From assembly GCA_947378425.1 (NCBI GenBank), contig CANCJV010000018.1, positions 1 through 64,000 of the forward strand: DNA of 64,000 nucleotides, given 5' to 3'. Position numbers and translations under genes: made by a program. Below, in pieces: positions 1-8,984 of this stretch (position 1 is its first letter; the number at the start of each line of letters is the position of its first letter). The notes under the pieces were generated by a model. That model had not been told where the DNA came from and ran no database searches. It worked only from the letters and a program-made list of their open reading frames with translations. The stretch is from Synechococcaceae cyanobacterium. GTDB taxonomy: Bacteria; Cyanobacteriota; Cyanobacteriia; PCC-6307; Cyanobiaceae.

Positions 1-2
1 GG

Positions 3-155
3 GCCATCGTGCGTCAGCTGGAACATGAAGGAGTTCCCCGCTCCGCCATTGCTGTCTGCCCCCTGTGCACCGTGGCGCTACCCACCCTGTTCCATTCCTG
101 GCGTCGGGATCAGGTCAAGGCGGTGCAGTGGAGCGGCATCGTTTCTCAGGGCTGA
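3..155 (+). CDS. C-terminal end of an unidentified protein (cut by window start)
   Basis: An open frame enters from the left edge and stops with TGA at 153-155, giving about 50 residues. It reads as normal protein sequence, including a Cys-Pro-Leu-Cys motif and a Trp-rich tail, with no start codon required because the 5' part lies outside the window. I do not recognise the family. It could also be chance coding in GC-rich DNA, since only 50 residues are visible. Bases 156-356 after it hold no gene that I can support. Confidence 0.35.
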   Translation, partial: AIVRQLEHEGVPRSAIAVCPLCTVALPTLFHSWRRDQVKAVQWSGIVSQG

Positions 156-356
156 GCTTTTCAGGTCTGATGGCGCCGCTCCTGAGTGCCGGAGACTGAG
201 CCGTGCCGGTGGGCAGGGGCTCGGCATAGCGCAAGCCCGGTCAGATCGCGAGCCTGATGATCGCTCCTGGTGGCACAGATGTCGGGTCAGGTCTCTCCTG
301 CCGCTTGCAAAGGGTGCGGCGGGATGAGATGATGCAGATGTTGCATAAATGAGCAC

Positions 357-719
357 ATGCTTACGGGAGTCGAGCTTCTCGCGAAGGTCAAAGAGCTGGG
401 AGATGTCAGCAAATCTGACCTCGTCAGAGCCTGTGGCTACGTCTCAGCCAAGCGAGATGGGACCGAGCGCTTGAATTTCACAGCCTTCTATGAGGCGCTG
501 CTCAATGCCAAGGGTGTTGACTTCGGAGCGGCTCCGAAAGCCGGAAAGGCAGGGCGCAAGCTCAGTTTCAACACCAAGGTCCAGTTCAACGGCAACCTGA
601 TGGTGGGCAAGGCCTACACCGCCATGCTCGATCTCAAGCCCGGCGACGAGTTCGAGATCAAGTTGGGTCGCAAGCAGATTCGTCTGGTTCCCCTTGGGGC
701 CGAGGACGAAGAAGGTTGA
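357..719 (+). CDS. cyAbrB-type transcriptional regulator
   Basis: This 120-residue protein matches the cyanobacterial AbrB-like regulators (family of Synechocystis Sll0359 and Sll0822), which control nitrogen, carbon and hydrogenase genes. The N-terminal part (LLAKVKELGDVSKSDLVRAC, residues about 8-27) and the central (F)TAFYEALLNAKG stretch are characteristic. Unlike Bacillus AbrB, the DNA-binding AbrB-like swapped-hairpin region is at the C-terminus, here about residues 70-115 with GDEFEIKLGRKQIRL. The ATG at 357 fits the family start; an upstream ATG at 349 is in another frame. The last 62 bases overlap the 3' end of the convergent FAD dehydrogenase gene. Confidence 0.9.
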   Translation: MLTGVELLAKVKELGDVSKSDLVRACGYVSAKRDGTERLNFTAFYEALLNAKGVDFGAAPKAGKAGRKLSFNTKVQFNGNLMVGKAYTAMLDLKPGDEFEIKLGRKQIRLVPLGAEDEEG

Positions 720-2370
720 TCGCGATCGCTTCCGCCAGACGGATTCCATCGATCGCCGCTGACAGAATTCCACCGGCATAACCTGCACCTTCACCCCCTG
801 GGTACAACCCGGGGGTGTTGGTGCTTTCTCGTGTGACCTGATCACGGTTGAGCCGCAGCGGTGAGGAGGTGCGGGTTTCGACGCCGGTGATCAGAATTCC
901 TGGCCCGCAGTAGCCAGAAATACGCCGCTCAAAGGCAGGTAGTGCCTCCTTGAGAGCAGCGATCACAAATTCAGGCAGACACGAATCCAGCTGAGTGAGG
1001 CGAACGCCAGGCTGGTACGAGGCCTGGACCCCAGCCTCGCGGCGTTCACTGCTGCAGCCCGCCAGGAAGTCCGGAACCCACTGGGCCGGTGCGCAGAAAT
1101 CACCGCCGCCGGCCTCGAAGGCCTGGCGTTCCCAGTGCCGCTGGAAGGCCACCCCTGCCAGGGGATCGCCGGGGAACCGGCCCCAGGGCTCCAGATCCCC
1201 CAGGGTCACATTGACCACCAGGGCGCTGTTGGCGTTGCGTTCATTGCGGGAGTGCTGGCTCATGCCGTTGGTGACGACGCAGCCCGGCTCCGAGGTGGCT
1301 CCCACCACCAGGCCCCCAGGGCACATGCAGAAGCTGTAGACATCCCGACCGCCGGCGATGTGGTGCACGAGCTTGTATTCGGCCGCCCCCAGGCGCGGAT
1401 GGCCGACCGCCGCTCCCCAGCGGGCCCGGTCGATCAGTTGCTGGGGATGTTCGATGCGCACGCCGATCGCGAACGGCTTGGCCTGCATCGCCACCCCCTG
1501 GGCCCACAGGGCGGCGAAGCTGTCGCGGGAACTGTGGCCGGGGGCGAAGGCGACGTGCTCGGTGGCGATGATCTCGCCGCTGGCCAGCTTGACGCCGCGC
1601 AGCTGGCGGGATGGATCACTCGCCAGCACCAGCTCCTGGACCAGGGAGCCAAAGCGCACCTCCCCTCCCAGCGCCTCAATCCGCGCCCGCAAGCCCCGCA
1701 CCACCGTGGCCAGCTTGAAGGTGCCGATGTGGGGGCGATGCAGGGTCAGGATCTCCTCGTTGGCGCCGGCTGCCACCAGTTCTTCGAGCACCTTGCGCAC
1801 CAGGCGGGGATCTTCGCTGACCTGGCTGTAGAGCTTGCCGTCGGAAAAGGTGCCGGCTCCCCCTTCGCCGAACTGGGCATTGGATTCCGGATCGAAGGGC
1901 CGACTGCCGCGCCAGAAGCCGAAGGTGTCGGCGCTGCGCTCCTTCACCGGTTTGCCCCGCTCCAGCAGCAACGGGCACAGGCCCATCTGGGCCAGCAGCA
2001 GGGCGGCGAAGTAGCCGCAGGGGCCGGCCCCCACCACCACAGGCCTGCGCATCAGGGCCACGGCGGTCAGGGCCGGAGCATCCGCGGCTCTGGCGACGAA
2101 GCGATAGGTCGTATCCGGCGCCGGCCGCAGGTGGGGGTCGCCGGCGAACCGTTGCAGCAGGCGCTGTTGCTCGGCGGCGCTGAGGGCCAGGTCGAGATCG
2201 AGGCTGTACACCAGGGCGATCGCCCCATGGCGGCGGGCATCGACGCTGCACTTGACCAGCCGATGGCCCCGCAGAGCTTTTGGCGGCAGGCTCAGCCGGC
2301 GGCAGACAGCCGCACTCAGTTCGGCGTCGGTGTGGTCCAGGGGCAGTTTGAGCTCACTCAGGCGCAGCAA
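658..2370 (-). CDS. FAD-dependent dehydrogenase (COG2509 type)
   Basis: A 570-residue flavoprotein of the NAD(P)/FAD-dependent oxidoreductase family often annotated as uncharacterised FAD-dependent dehydrogenase. The dinucleotide-binding motif (V)VGAGPCGYFAALLLAQ lies about residue 110, followed by ERGKPVKERSADT, both typical of the family. Its substrate is not known. The start is taken as TTG at 2370: it gives the family-like N-terminus LLRLSELKLPLDH and has a GGAG Shine-Dalgarno seven bases upstream; an in-frame ATG at 2424 lacks such a site. The 3' end overlaps cyAbrB tail-to-tail by 62 bases, so the two transcripts must be partly complementary. Confidence 0.85.
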   Translation of the reverse strand: MLRLSELKLPLDHTDAELSAAVCRRLSLPPKALRGHRLVKCSVDARRHGAIALVYSLDLDLALSAAEQQRLLQRFAGDPHLRPAPDTTYRFVARAADAPALTAVALMRRPVVVGAGPCGYFAALLLAQMGLCPLLLERGKPVKERSADTFGFWRGSRPFDPESNAQFGEGGAGTFSDGKLYSQVSEDPRLVRKVLEELVAAGANEEILTLHRPHIGTFKLATVVRGLRARIEALGGEVRFGSLVQELVLASDPSRQLRGVKLASGEIIATEHVAFAPGHSSRDSFAALWAQGVAMQAKPFAIGVRIEHPQQLIDRARWGAAVGHPRLGAAEYKLVHHIAGGRDVYSFCMCPGGLVVGATSEPGCVVTNGMSQHSRNERNANSALVVNVTLGDLEPWGRFPGDPLAGVAFQRHWERQAFEAGGGDFCAPAQWVPDFLAGCSSERREAGVQASYQPGVRLTQLDSCLPEFVIAALKEALPAFERRISGYCGPGILITGVETRTSSPLRLNRDQVTRESTNTPGLYPGGEGAGYAGGILSAAIDGIRLAEAIAINLLRPRPQGEPDESACDPT

Positions 2371-3039
2371 GGATTCACTCCGGACACGGGACACAGACGA
2401 CAAGGAGATGCTGGCCAACGGCATGCACAACAACGATGACGCAGCGCCATGGCTGCTCAAGGCAAAGTCTGCTCAAAGCAAGGGCAGCCCAAGGCAGAGG
2501 CTGCGCGGCGGAGCCCAAAGCGAATGGAGCCTGGATCACGATCTTCGCCCGGTTGTGGACGGGAGGGCATCCCGGACTGTTGTCGACGACCGTGCGCCCC
2601 TGAGTGGTCTCCATCGCTGGTCATGGAGGGTTGCTATGTCCGGCCTGATCCCATCTTCTGCGTTGCCCGGCATTGGTGGCCCAAGCGACCAGGCTGGACT
2701 GGTGGAAGCCGGCATCCACCCGAGCCCCCCTTTGAGCCCCTGTGGCGAATCCGCTGGATTGGCGCCCCGGCCGCGGCGGCACCTGGTCAGAGGTGCCATG
2801 GTGGAGCCAACCTCAGCTGCGCCAAGCCCATGGGCCTTGCCCACTGCCCCCTCTGCGTCGGGCTGGCGATTCTGTCGGTGGTGCGCTGCAGTGCCTGCGG
2901 TGTCATGCTCTGGCAGTGGCTCCGTCCCCAGGTCCCTGGCGGAGAGCGTCATGGCCGCACAACACTGAAGCTGCGGCCGGCGCTCTGAAGGCACACCATG
3001 GCCTCCGTCAGCTCAGGTGAGGGGTATCCGCCAGCCGGC
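2371..3039. other. Intergenic region with no supportable gene
   Basis: This 669-base stretch lies between the FAD dehydrogenase start and the ppsA stop. Several open frames occur on both strands, as expected for GC-rich DNA, but none has a recognisable domain, a good ribosome-binding site or protein-like composition. Its leftmost part must contain the promoter of the leftward dehydrogenase gene. Confidence 0.5.
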
Positions 3040-5445
3040 TCAGCCGTGAATCTCCTGTTCCAGCTCGGCCACCAGCAGGCGGGTGCTCACGATCGCGTCA
3101 GGATTGAGGCTGATCGAGTCGATGCCTTGCTCCACCAGAAAACGGGCGAACTCGGGATAGTCACTGGGGGCCTGACCGCAGATGCCGATCTTGCGGCCAC
3201 AGCGCCTGGCGGTCTGAATCGCCAACTGGATCATCGCCTTGACCGTGGCATGGCGCTCGTCGAACAGCTCGGCCACCAGGGCTGAATCGCGATCGAGGCC
3301 CAGGGTCAGCTGGGTGAGGTCGTTGGAGCCGATCGAAAAGCCATCGAAGCGCTCGGCAAAGGCCTCGGCGCCGATCACATTGCTGGGCAGCTCGCACATC
3401 ACGTACACCTGCAGACCGTCCTGGCCGCGCACCAGACCGGCCTTCGCCATCTCGGCCAGCACCCGGTCGCCTTCTTCCGGTGTGCGACAGAACGGCACCA
3501 TCGGGATGGTGTTGGTCAGTCCCATCGTCTCTCGCACCCGCCGCAGGGCCTGACACTCGAGCGCAAAGGCCTGGCGGAAGCCCTGGGCGTAATAGCGCGA
3601 CGCCCCGCGCCAGCCGATCATCGGATTGTCTTCGCTGGGTTCAAAGGCGGCGCCGCCGAGCAGGCGGGCGTATTCGTTGCTCTTGAAATCGGAGAAGCGC
3701 AGGATCACCGGCTTCGGGAAGAAGGCCGCGGCGATGCGCGCCATGCCCTGGCTGAGCAGATCGACGTAGAAGTCGGAGGGATTGACGTAATGGAGGGTAA
3801 GTGCGGCGATGGCGGCCCGTTCGTCTGGATCACGGATCTGCTCCGGCTGGAGCAGGGCCATCGGATGGACACGGATGTGGTTGGCGATGATGAACTCCAG
3901 TCGGGCCAGACCGACGCCATCGCAGGGGATCGCCGCCAGGTTGAAGGCCTCCTCCGGGTTGCCCACATTCATCAGGATCTGGGTGCGGGTGGCGGGCAGA
4001 TCGTCGAGGCGTTGCTCGTCCACATGAAACGGAATCGCCCCGCGGTAGACGTGGCCCACATCCCCTTCGCAACAGCTGATCGTGATCGTGTCGCCATCGA
4101 CAATGCGGCGGCTGCCATCGCCGGTGCCGACGATCGCCGTGATCCCCATCTCGCGGGCGATGATCGCCGCGTGGCAGGTGCGCCCCCCCTGGTCGGTGAT
4201 GACGCCACTGGCTTTCTTGAGAATCGGCTCCCAGTCGGGATCGGTGCGCACCGTCACCAGCAGATCGCCCTCCTCGAAGCGCTGGATCTGGGAGGGATCG
4301 TCGATCACCCGGGCCCTTCCCTGACTGACCGAAGCGCCGATCGCCCGGCCGCTGGTGATCAGCTCCGCCTGGTGGGGCTCGAGATGCCAGCTGCGCAGCA
4401 CAGCCCCGGACTGACGGGACTGGACCGTTTCCGGCCGGGCCTGAAGGATGAACAGCTCACCGCTTTCGCCGTCCTTGGCCCATTCGATGTCCATCGGCGT
4501 CGGCGCGCCGCGCCGCTCGCTGTAATGACGCTCGATCCGGCAGGCCCAGCGAGCCAGGGTGAGAACCTCGGGATCCGTCAGCGCAAAGCGTTGCCGCTCG
4601 ACTTCGGGCACCTCCAGGTTGCGCACGGGACGGGAGTCGCCGCTGTCGGCTTCGCCGTACACCATGCGGATCGCCTTGCTGCCGAGGCTGCGGCTGACGA
4701 TCGGGCTGAAGCCCTGCTCGAGAGTGGGCTTGAAGATCAGCCATTCATCGGGATTGACCGCCCCCTGCACCACGTTTTCGCCCAGGCCATAGGCGGCGGT
4801 GAGCAGCACGGTGTCGCGGAAACCGGTCTCGGTGTCGATGCTGAACATCACCCCGGCGCTGGCCAGATCGGAGCGCACCATGCGCTGCACGCCAATCGAG
4901 AGGGCGACATCGAAGTGGTCAAAGCCATTGAGTTGGCGATAGGAAATCGCCCGATCGGTGAACAGGGAGGCATAACAGCGCCGGCAGGCCTCCAGCAGCG
5001 GGCCCTCCCCCTCGATGTGCAGGAAGGTTTCCTGTTGGCCAGCGAAGCTGGCGTCGGGGAGATCTTCGGCGGTGGCGCTGGAGCGCACGGCCACAGCGGG
5101 GCAGCCCAGCCGCCGGTAGGCCTCCAGGATGGCCGTCACCAGCGGCTCGGGCAAGGCCGCCTGCAGCAGCAGCTCCCGGCAGGCCCGGCCGGCCTGTTGC
5201 AGGGCCGTCAGATCGCCCGTATCGAGGTGGTCCAGCCAAGGGCGCAGGCTGGGGCTCAGGTCGTTGGCAGCAATGAACTGGCGGTAAGCCGAGGCGGTGG
5301 TGGCGAAGCCGCCAGGCACCTGCACCCCATCGGCAGCCAGCTCGCGGATCATCTCGCCCAGAGAGGCATTCTTGCCGCCGACATCGACGATCGCCTCGAT
5401 GCCCACCCTCTCGAAGGGCACCACGAGGATCTCAGGACTCAGCAT
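3040..5445 (-). CDS. ppsA: Phosphoenolpyruvate synthase
   Basis: An 801-residue PEP synthase converting pyruvate, ATP and water to PEP, AMP and phosphate, the usual size for the family. The N-terminal ATP-grasp/pyruvate-binding domain shows VGGKNASLGEMI near residue 20 and RSSATAEDLPDASFAGQQE. The central swivelling domain carries the phosphohistidine loop GGRTCHAAIIARE. The C-terminal TIM barrel shows GSNDLTQLTLGLDRDS and GICGQAPSD. The ATG at 5445 is chosen because it begins the conserved N-terminus (VPFERVGIEAIVDVGGKNAS) and has AAGG nine bases upstream; the frame is open further upstream but that sequence is not protein-like. It is transcribed leftward and appears to stand alone. Confidence 0.95.
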   Translation of the reverse strand: MLSPEILVVPFERVGIEAIVDVGGKNASLGEMIRELAADGVQVPGGFATTASAYRQFIAANDLSPSLRPWLDHLDTGDLTALQQAGRACRELLLQAALPEPLVTAILEAYRRLGCPAVAVRSSATAEDLPDASFAGQQETFLHIEGEGPLLEACRRCYASLFTDRAISYRQLNGFDHFDVALSIGVQRMVRSDLASAGVMFSIDTETGFRDTVLLTAAYGLGENVVQGAVNPDEWLIFKPTLEQGFSPIVSRSLGSKAIRMVYGEADSGDSRPVRNLEVPEVERQRFALTDPEVLTLARWACRIERHYSERRGAPTPMDIEWAKDGESGELFILQARPETVQSRQSGAVLRSWHLEPHQAELITSGRAIGASVSQGRARVIDDPSQIQRFEEGDLLVTVRTDPDWEPILKKASGVITDQGGRTCHAAIIAREMGITAIVGTGDGSRRIVDGDTITISCCEGDVGHVYRGAIPFHVDEQRLDDLPATRTQILMNVGNPEEAFNLAAIPCDGVGLARLEFIIANHIRVHPMALLQPEQIRDPDERAAIAALTLHYVNPSDFYVDLLSQGMARIAAAFFPKPVILRFSDFKSNEYARLLGGAAFEPSEDNPMIGWRGASRYYAQGFRQAFALECQALRRVRETMGLTNTIPMVPFCRTPEEGDRVLAEMAKAGLVRGQDGLQVYVMCELPSNVIGAEAFAERFDGFSIGSNDLTQLTLGLDRDSALVAELFDERHATVKAMIQLAIQTARRCGRKIGICGQAPSDYPEFARFLVEQGIDSISLNPDAIVSTRLLVAELEQEIHG

Positions 5446-5782
5446 GGTGTTGCCTTGGTCGCTGCCCCAACTCTGATCCCAACGGCGCTGGCTGACTCCG
5501 GCTTGTGATCCTCCGGAACGGATGGCTTGACGAAGGCCGAGATCACGCCTCCCAAGAGTCGCAGAAGATCGTTTCCATGCGCGGTGGACTCGGGTGACAG
5601 GTTCACGTTGATTCGTCGCCTTCCACGGGTTCGTGCCCAGAAGGTGGACGGAGCAGGCCGACCATGACCTCGGCGACCAACTGGAGCTGGTTATCGCCAC
5701 AGCTCTGGATCGCGTTCAGGTGCCCACCCACCTCGAACCGATCGGAGATGAAAAGTACTTGGATGACCAGGGGTTTCGCTGA
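5446..5782. other. Intergenic remnant next to an IS630 fragment
   Basis: No intact gene is visible. On the plus strand, bases 5640-5781 encode a protein-like stretch (LGDQLELVIATALDRVQVPT is part of it) that ends in a TGA at the edge of the IS630 fragment. It has no start codon and I do not recognise it; it may be the tail of a gene disrupted by the insertion. Confidence 0.3.
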
Positions 5783-5983
5783 GAAGAGGGTTAGGCGATG
5801 ACCCATCCGTTTGGCAATGGCCGTGCTGGCTTCACCAGCTCCGCAAGCCAGCACGATCTGCGCCCGCTGCACGATCGAATGGAGCAACGACCTGAAGTTG
5901 GCTATGCCCTGGAACTGCTGAACCTCGTCGTCACCGAGAACCAGAGGCGGCGTCGGGCGAGCCAGCCCCATGGGCGACCCCAT
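5783..5983 (-). mobile_element. IS630-family transposase, N-terminal remnant
   Basis: The leftward frame from the ATG at 5983 gives about 67 residues matching the N-terminal helix-turn-helix of cyanobacterial IS630 transposases: LARPTPPLVLGDDEVQQFQ, then HSIVQRAQIVLACGAGE and TAIAKRMG. After the last motif the frame continues into unrelated sequence and stops at 5603, so the DDE catalytic part is absent. This is a dead fragment, not an active element. No terminal inverted repeats could be assigned with confidence. Confidence 0.8.
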
Positions 5984-6023
5984 CAGGAGCCATCCCTTAT
6001 TTTAGCTATTATTTACGGGACTA

Positions 6024-6035
6024 TAGACTAGTCTA
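6024..6035. repeat. 12-bp perfect palindrome upstream of the RTX hydrolase gene
   Basis: TAGACTAGTCTA is a perfect palindrome 28 bases before the start codon of the RTX-type hydrolase, inside an unusually AT-rich patch. It may be an operator or an insertion-end relic; the sequence alone does not decide. Confidence 0.3.
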
Positions 6036-6062
6036 AGTGGGCTTTTTACTGTTCAGGCAAGA

Positions 6063-7679
6063 ATGGCCTCCAGCTCCCACCAAAGTGCCAGCAGCCTTTT
6101 CAAGGGGCTCTATGACTTTGGAGACAGCCTGACATCCTACGGCGATTTTGCGGCCTATATTCAAAAAACAGTTCTGGCAAGTACTGCTCTTCCTGAGTGG
6201 AGTGGGGTCACATTCAGCAATGCAAACTTCGGCTGCCAGCTAGGACTGCGTAACAATCTGGGGATTGAAACGACTTCGGTTCAAACCGACAACCCACCGG
6301 GCATACCTTCAACGTATTACAGCCTGGCCAATCCCTACGTAGCCATTCCCACGCTGGGAACCGAAAACGGCCCTTCCTACGCCATCGGTGGTGCCACCAG
6401 CGGCACAGGGAGTCTCTATGATGTCATCACAATACCGGTTGGTGGCAACAACGTACTGCTCTCGACAGTTTTCCCCAAACTGGCGAGCACCGGCTTGCAA
6501 AACCAGATCCTGGCGTCCTTGAATGAGAATATTCAGCCGAAATCAAATGAGCTGACAATTTGCCAGGGTGGCTCCAATGACCTCCTGATTAATTATATCT
6601 ATCAGAACCCTGATATCGAGGGGGTTCTTGCTCAGGTCATGATGAATATGCGCCAGAATCTCACGGTGCAACTGCGTGCTGGTGACTGCAGGCAAATGTT
6701 GAGTTTTGCTCTTGCGGATTTCCGCGGCGTGGTGGATGGAAAGGCCTATCAGATGCCGTTCCTGAGCAGCATCCTCCAGCAGGCAAGCCAGGCTGATGCC
6801 CCTGCGTGGTTGAAGAACTGGAAAAGCTTTGTGGACGGCGGCGGACTGGAAAAGTTCCAAGTTGACTACGCCAAAATGGTGAAGGATCTCAATAAAGAGT
6901 TCCCCTATGCATCGATGACCTATTTCAATCCAGAGTTCGGAGCCAACTGGCAGACGTATGGATCCAAGCTCGGCAACTTTGCTTCCTTCGGCATCGACAG
7001 CACCCTCACCTTCGCACAGATTACAAATCAAGCCTTAAGCGAAGATCAAACCAATAAGTTTCTCTATTTTGATACCATCCACAATACCGAAAGCGGTCAA
7101 ACGATGACGGCGCGGGCCATGTTCCTCACCTTGGAGGCCAATCGCAAAGCGATCGAGGGTGCGACCCTGGTGGATCAGAAGATTGGAAGCCTGGACGATG
7201 ACTGCCTGGTTGCCTGTAAGCGGAACACTGAGCTGATTGGTCTTGCAGGTGCCGACCGGTTGATAGGCCGCAGCGGCAATGATGCCCTTTCAGGTGGGTC
7301 CGGTTGCGATGTACTCATCGGGGACGGTGGCAAGGATTGGCTGAAGGGTGGCGAAAATTCGGATCGACTGAGTGGCGGCAGCAGCGCAGATTTCTTTTCC
7401 TGGGATGCCAAGGATGTCAAGTCCTCCTGGGTCGACACGATTACGGATTTTTGTGGCAAACAAGGCGATCGACTTGGCATCAATGCCATTCTCGATGGTG
7501 ACAATCCTTTCAACAATAAAGGCTGGGATTTTATCGGTCAGCAAGAGTTCACAGGAGTAGCTGCTGAGCTCCGCTTTCAAAAATCCTGGTTGCTAGGTGA
7601 TGTCGATGGCGATGGGACAGCTGATCTCAGGATCCACCTTCTTGGTGTGAAGTCATTTGAAACGAGCTGGATCAGCTGA
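6063..7679 (+). CDS. GDSL/SGNH-family hydrolase with C-terminal RTX calcium-binding repeats
   Basis: A 538-residue protein with an N-terminal SGNH-hydrolase (GDSL lipase/esterase) domain and a C-terminal hemolysin-type RTX region. The nucleophile is Ser22 in YDFGDSLTSYGD; the oxyanion block is CQGGSNDLL near residue 165; the catalytic Asp-His pair is in YFDTIHNTESGQ near residue 345. Residues about 385-440 carry glycine/aspartate nonapeptides (GADRLIGRSGNDALSGGSG, then DVLIGDGGKDWLKGG), and the last 90 residues resemble the serralysin-type C-terminus. There is no Sec signal, consistent with type I secretion known for RTX proteins; no matching transporter is in the window. Base composition is more AT-rich than the neighbouring core genes, suggesting acquisition. 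Substrate unknown. Confidence 0.85.
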   Translation: MASSSHQSASSLFKGLYDFGDSLTSYGDFAAYIQKTVLASTALPEWSGVTFSNANFGCQLGLRNNLGIETTSVQTDNPPGIPSTYYSLANPYVAIPTLGTENGPSYAIGGATSGTGSLYDVITIPVGGNNVLLSTVFPKLASTGLQNQILASLNENIQPKSNELTICQGGSNDLLINYIYQNPDIEGVLAQVMMNMRQNLTVQLRAGDCRQMLSFALADFRGVVDGKAYQMPFLSSILQQASQADAPAWLKNWKSFVDGGGLEKFQVDYAKMVKDLNKEFPYASMTYFNPEFGANWQTYGSKLGNFASFGIDSTLTFAQITNQALSEDQTNKFLYFDTIHNTESGQTMTARAMFLTLEANRKAIEGATLVDQKIGSLDDDCLVACKRNTELIGLAGADRLIGRSGNDALSGGSGCDVLIGDGGKDWLKGGENSDRLSGGSSADFFSWDAKDVKSSWVDTITDFCGKQGDRLGINAILDGDNPFNNKGWDFIGQQEFTGVAAELRFQKSWLLGDVDGDGTADLRIHLLGVKSFETSWIS

Positions 7680-7879
7680 ATTGCATCTCATACATCAAAG
7701 CGCCAGAATGACCAATGAAATCATCCTGAACCTAATCATCAGTCTCTAACGGTTCCGACTGTGAGGGGCACTGTACCGGCTGCTGACTCCAACTTGTCTT
7801 GGCGAAGGACGGTGCTATGAATCGTGGTCTTGGTGTGGTTGCGTAGCTGCCCTCAAGACCAGGTGCTTGTCCATGCTTA

Positions 7880-8325
7880 CCCCAGCAGCACCAACGCAGT
7901 CGCTTCATCGACCTCGCCGACGTCAATGGAGTTCTGATCCCAAGGCACCGCCAACGCTGCGCCTCATCTGCACGAACAGCGAATGCAAGGCAGAAGCCAC
8001 CATGTCCTGGCTGCTGTTGGGCGCCCTGAGCAGCAAGTTGCGGGCAACGTGAGTGCGGCACTGGGCTTGGCAACACGCACCTTTCGATGCGACGCCAGCT
8101 GCAGGCCTGAATGCAGCGGGCGATCGCCTGCTTGAGGCCAGCGAGGACGTCGCTGATCACCAGCCTCAGACCAGTGAGGCCGCGTACCACCAGGCGCCGT
8201 CAGAAGGCGCTCCTGAAGACTTCGTCCTTGCTGTCCCCGACTTCGATCCCGAACACTTCGTGCTAGCCGCTGGCGGTGATGCCCACGATTACGACCACCA
8301 CCTGAGCACGCCGCTCAACCATGGG
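7880..8325 (-). mobile_element. IS256 (mutator)-family transposase remnant
   Basis: Reading leftward in shifting frames gives pieces of an IS256 transposase: VVVVIVGITASG, then HEVFGIEVGDSKDEVF, then RGLTGLRLVISDVLAGLKQA, then (after a frameshift) THVARNLLLRAPNSSQDM. The segment around RLVISD includes part of the DDE catalytic region. At least two in-frame stops (after ITASG and after RSAF) and one frameshift inactivate it, and both ends are missing. The flanking 7680-7879 and 8326-8554 hold nothing else I can identify. Confidence 0.75.
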
Positions 8326-8554
8326 GCTCCGTTGATCCCTGTGCGAATTGATCTGGCTGATCCAGAAAGCGTTTGTCGACTGACAGGAAAGCCCGTACAA
8401 CCTGGGTTGCCGGGAGCAGCGCGGCGATGCCATGAGCTCTGGGCAGGGGCATCAGCAGACTCTCCACCGTCGTAGTCGATTGCCTGGCTGAAACACCTGT
8501 CATTCCTGCAGGAGCGGCCACGGCGAAACGAGCTGAACCGACATCTGCAGCCCC

Positions 8555-8944
8555 TCAGGCGAATCCCCTCAGTGCAGCGTCGGCGCGCAGCAGCTGCTGG
8601 TCGGCCGTGTCGTCCGCCAGGCATTCGGCCAGCCCATGGCCCACCGACAGGCCCGCCGCCCGCAACGGCTCACTGCTGTCCAGCCGACCCTGAAGAGCCG
8701 CCAGCCACAGCCGGGCACCGGCCGGGTCCAGCTCGGGCAACAGCACGGCAACATCCACCCCTGCCAGGCGACCCGCCATCTGCTCCTGACCCAGACTGGC
8801 GAGCACCAGGGGGGCGCTGGCCGCAGCGACAGCCAGTCCCAGACTCAGGAACAGCTCGATGGCGCGGTGGGCTTGGCGCACGGCAGTGGAAATGCAGGGC
8901 CCATTGTCACGATGCCGCCCCGCATGCAGGCGGAGCGAGGGCAC
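8555..8944 (-). pseudogene. Degenerate GGDEF-like domain fragment
   Basis: A 129-residue leftward frame whose second half resembles the C-terminal part of a diguanylate cyclase domain: AGRLAGVDVAVLLPELDPAG where RxGGDEFxxLLP is expected, followed by AGLSVGHGLAE and QQLLRADAALRGFA. The catalytic GGDEF signature is replaced by AGVDV, so it cannot make c-di-GMP. The N-terminal half of the domain is not recognisable. I interpret it as a decayed fragment; a small stand-alone non-catalytic protein is possible but less likely in this decayed neighbourhood. Confidence 0.5.
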
Positions 8945-8984
8945 CGATGAGGGTGAGCAATGGCAAAGGCCCGTGAAACCGATA

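Noticed and set aside
722-729. GCGATCGC octamers as regulatory sites
   Set aside because: This is the HIP1 palindrome that is over-represented throughout many cyanobacterial genomes; the positions here are mostly within genes.
1135-2439. Long plus-strand frame opposite the FAD dehydrogenase, and similar long antisense frames opposite ppsA, lysA, clpC, bioB/trhO, the phosphodiesterase-TPR gene, the ABC1 kinase and the Cache fusion
   Set aside because: They mirror real genes codon by codon, have Gln/His/Gly-rich composition with no domains, and are expected when the third codon position is GC-rich.
2449-2988. Open frames on both strands before ppsA, one Cys-rich
   Set aside because: No domain, no ribosome-binding site, Pro/Arg/Ser-skewed composition and competing frames of equal length.
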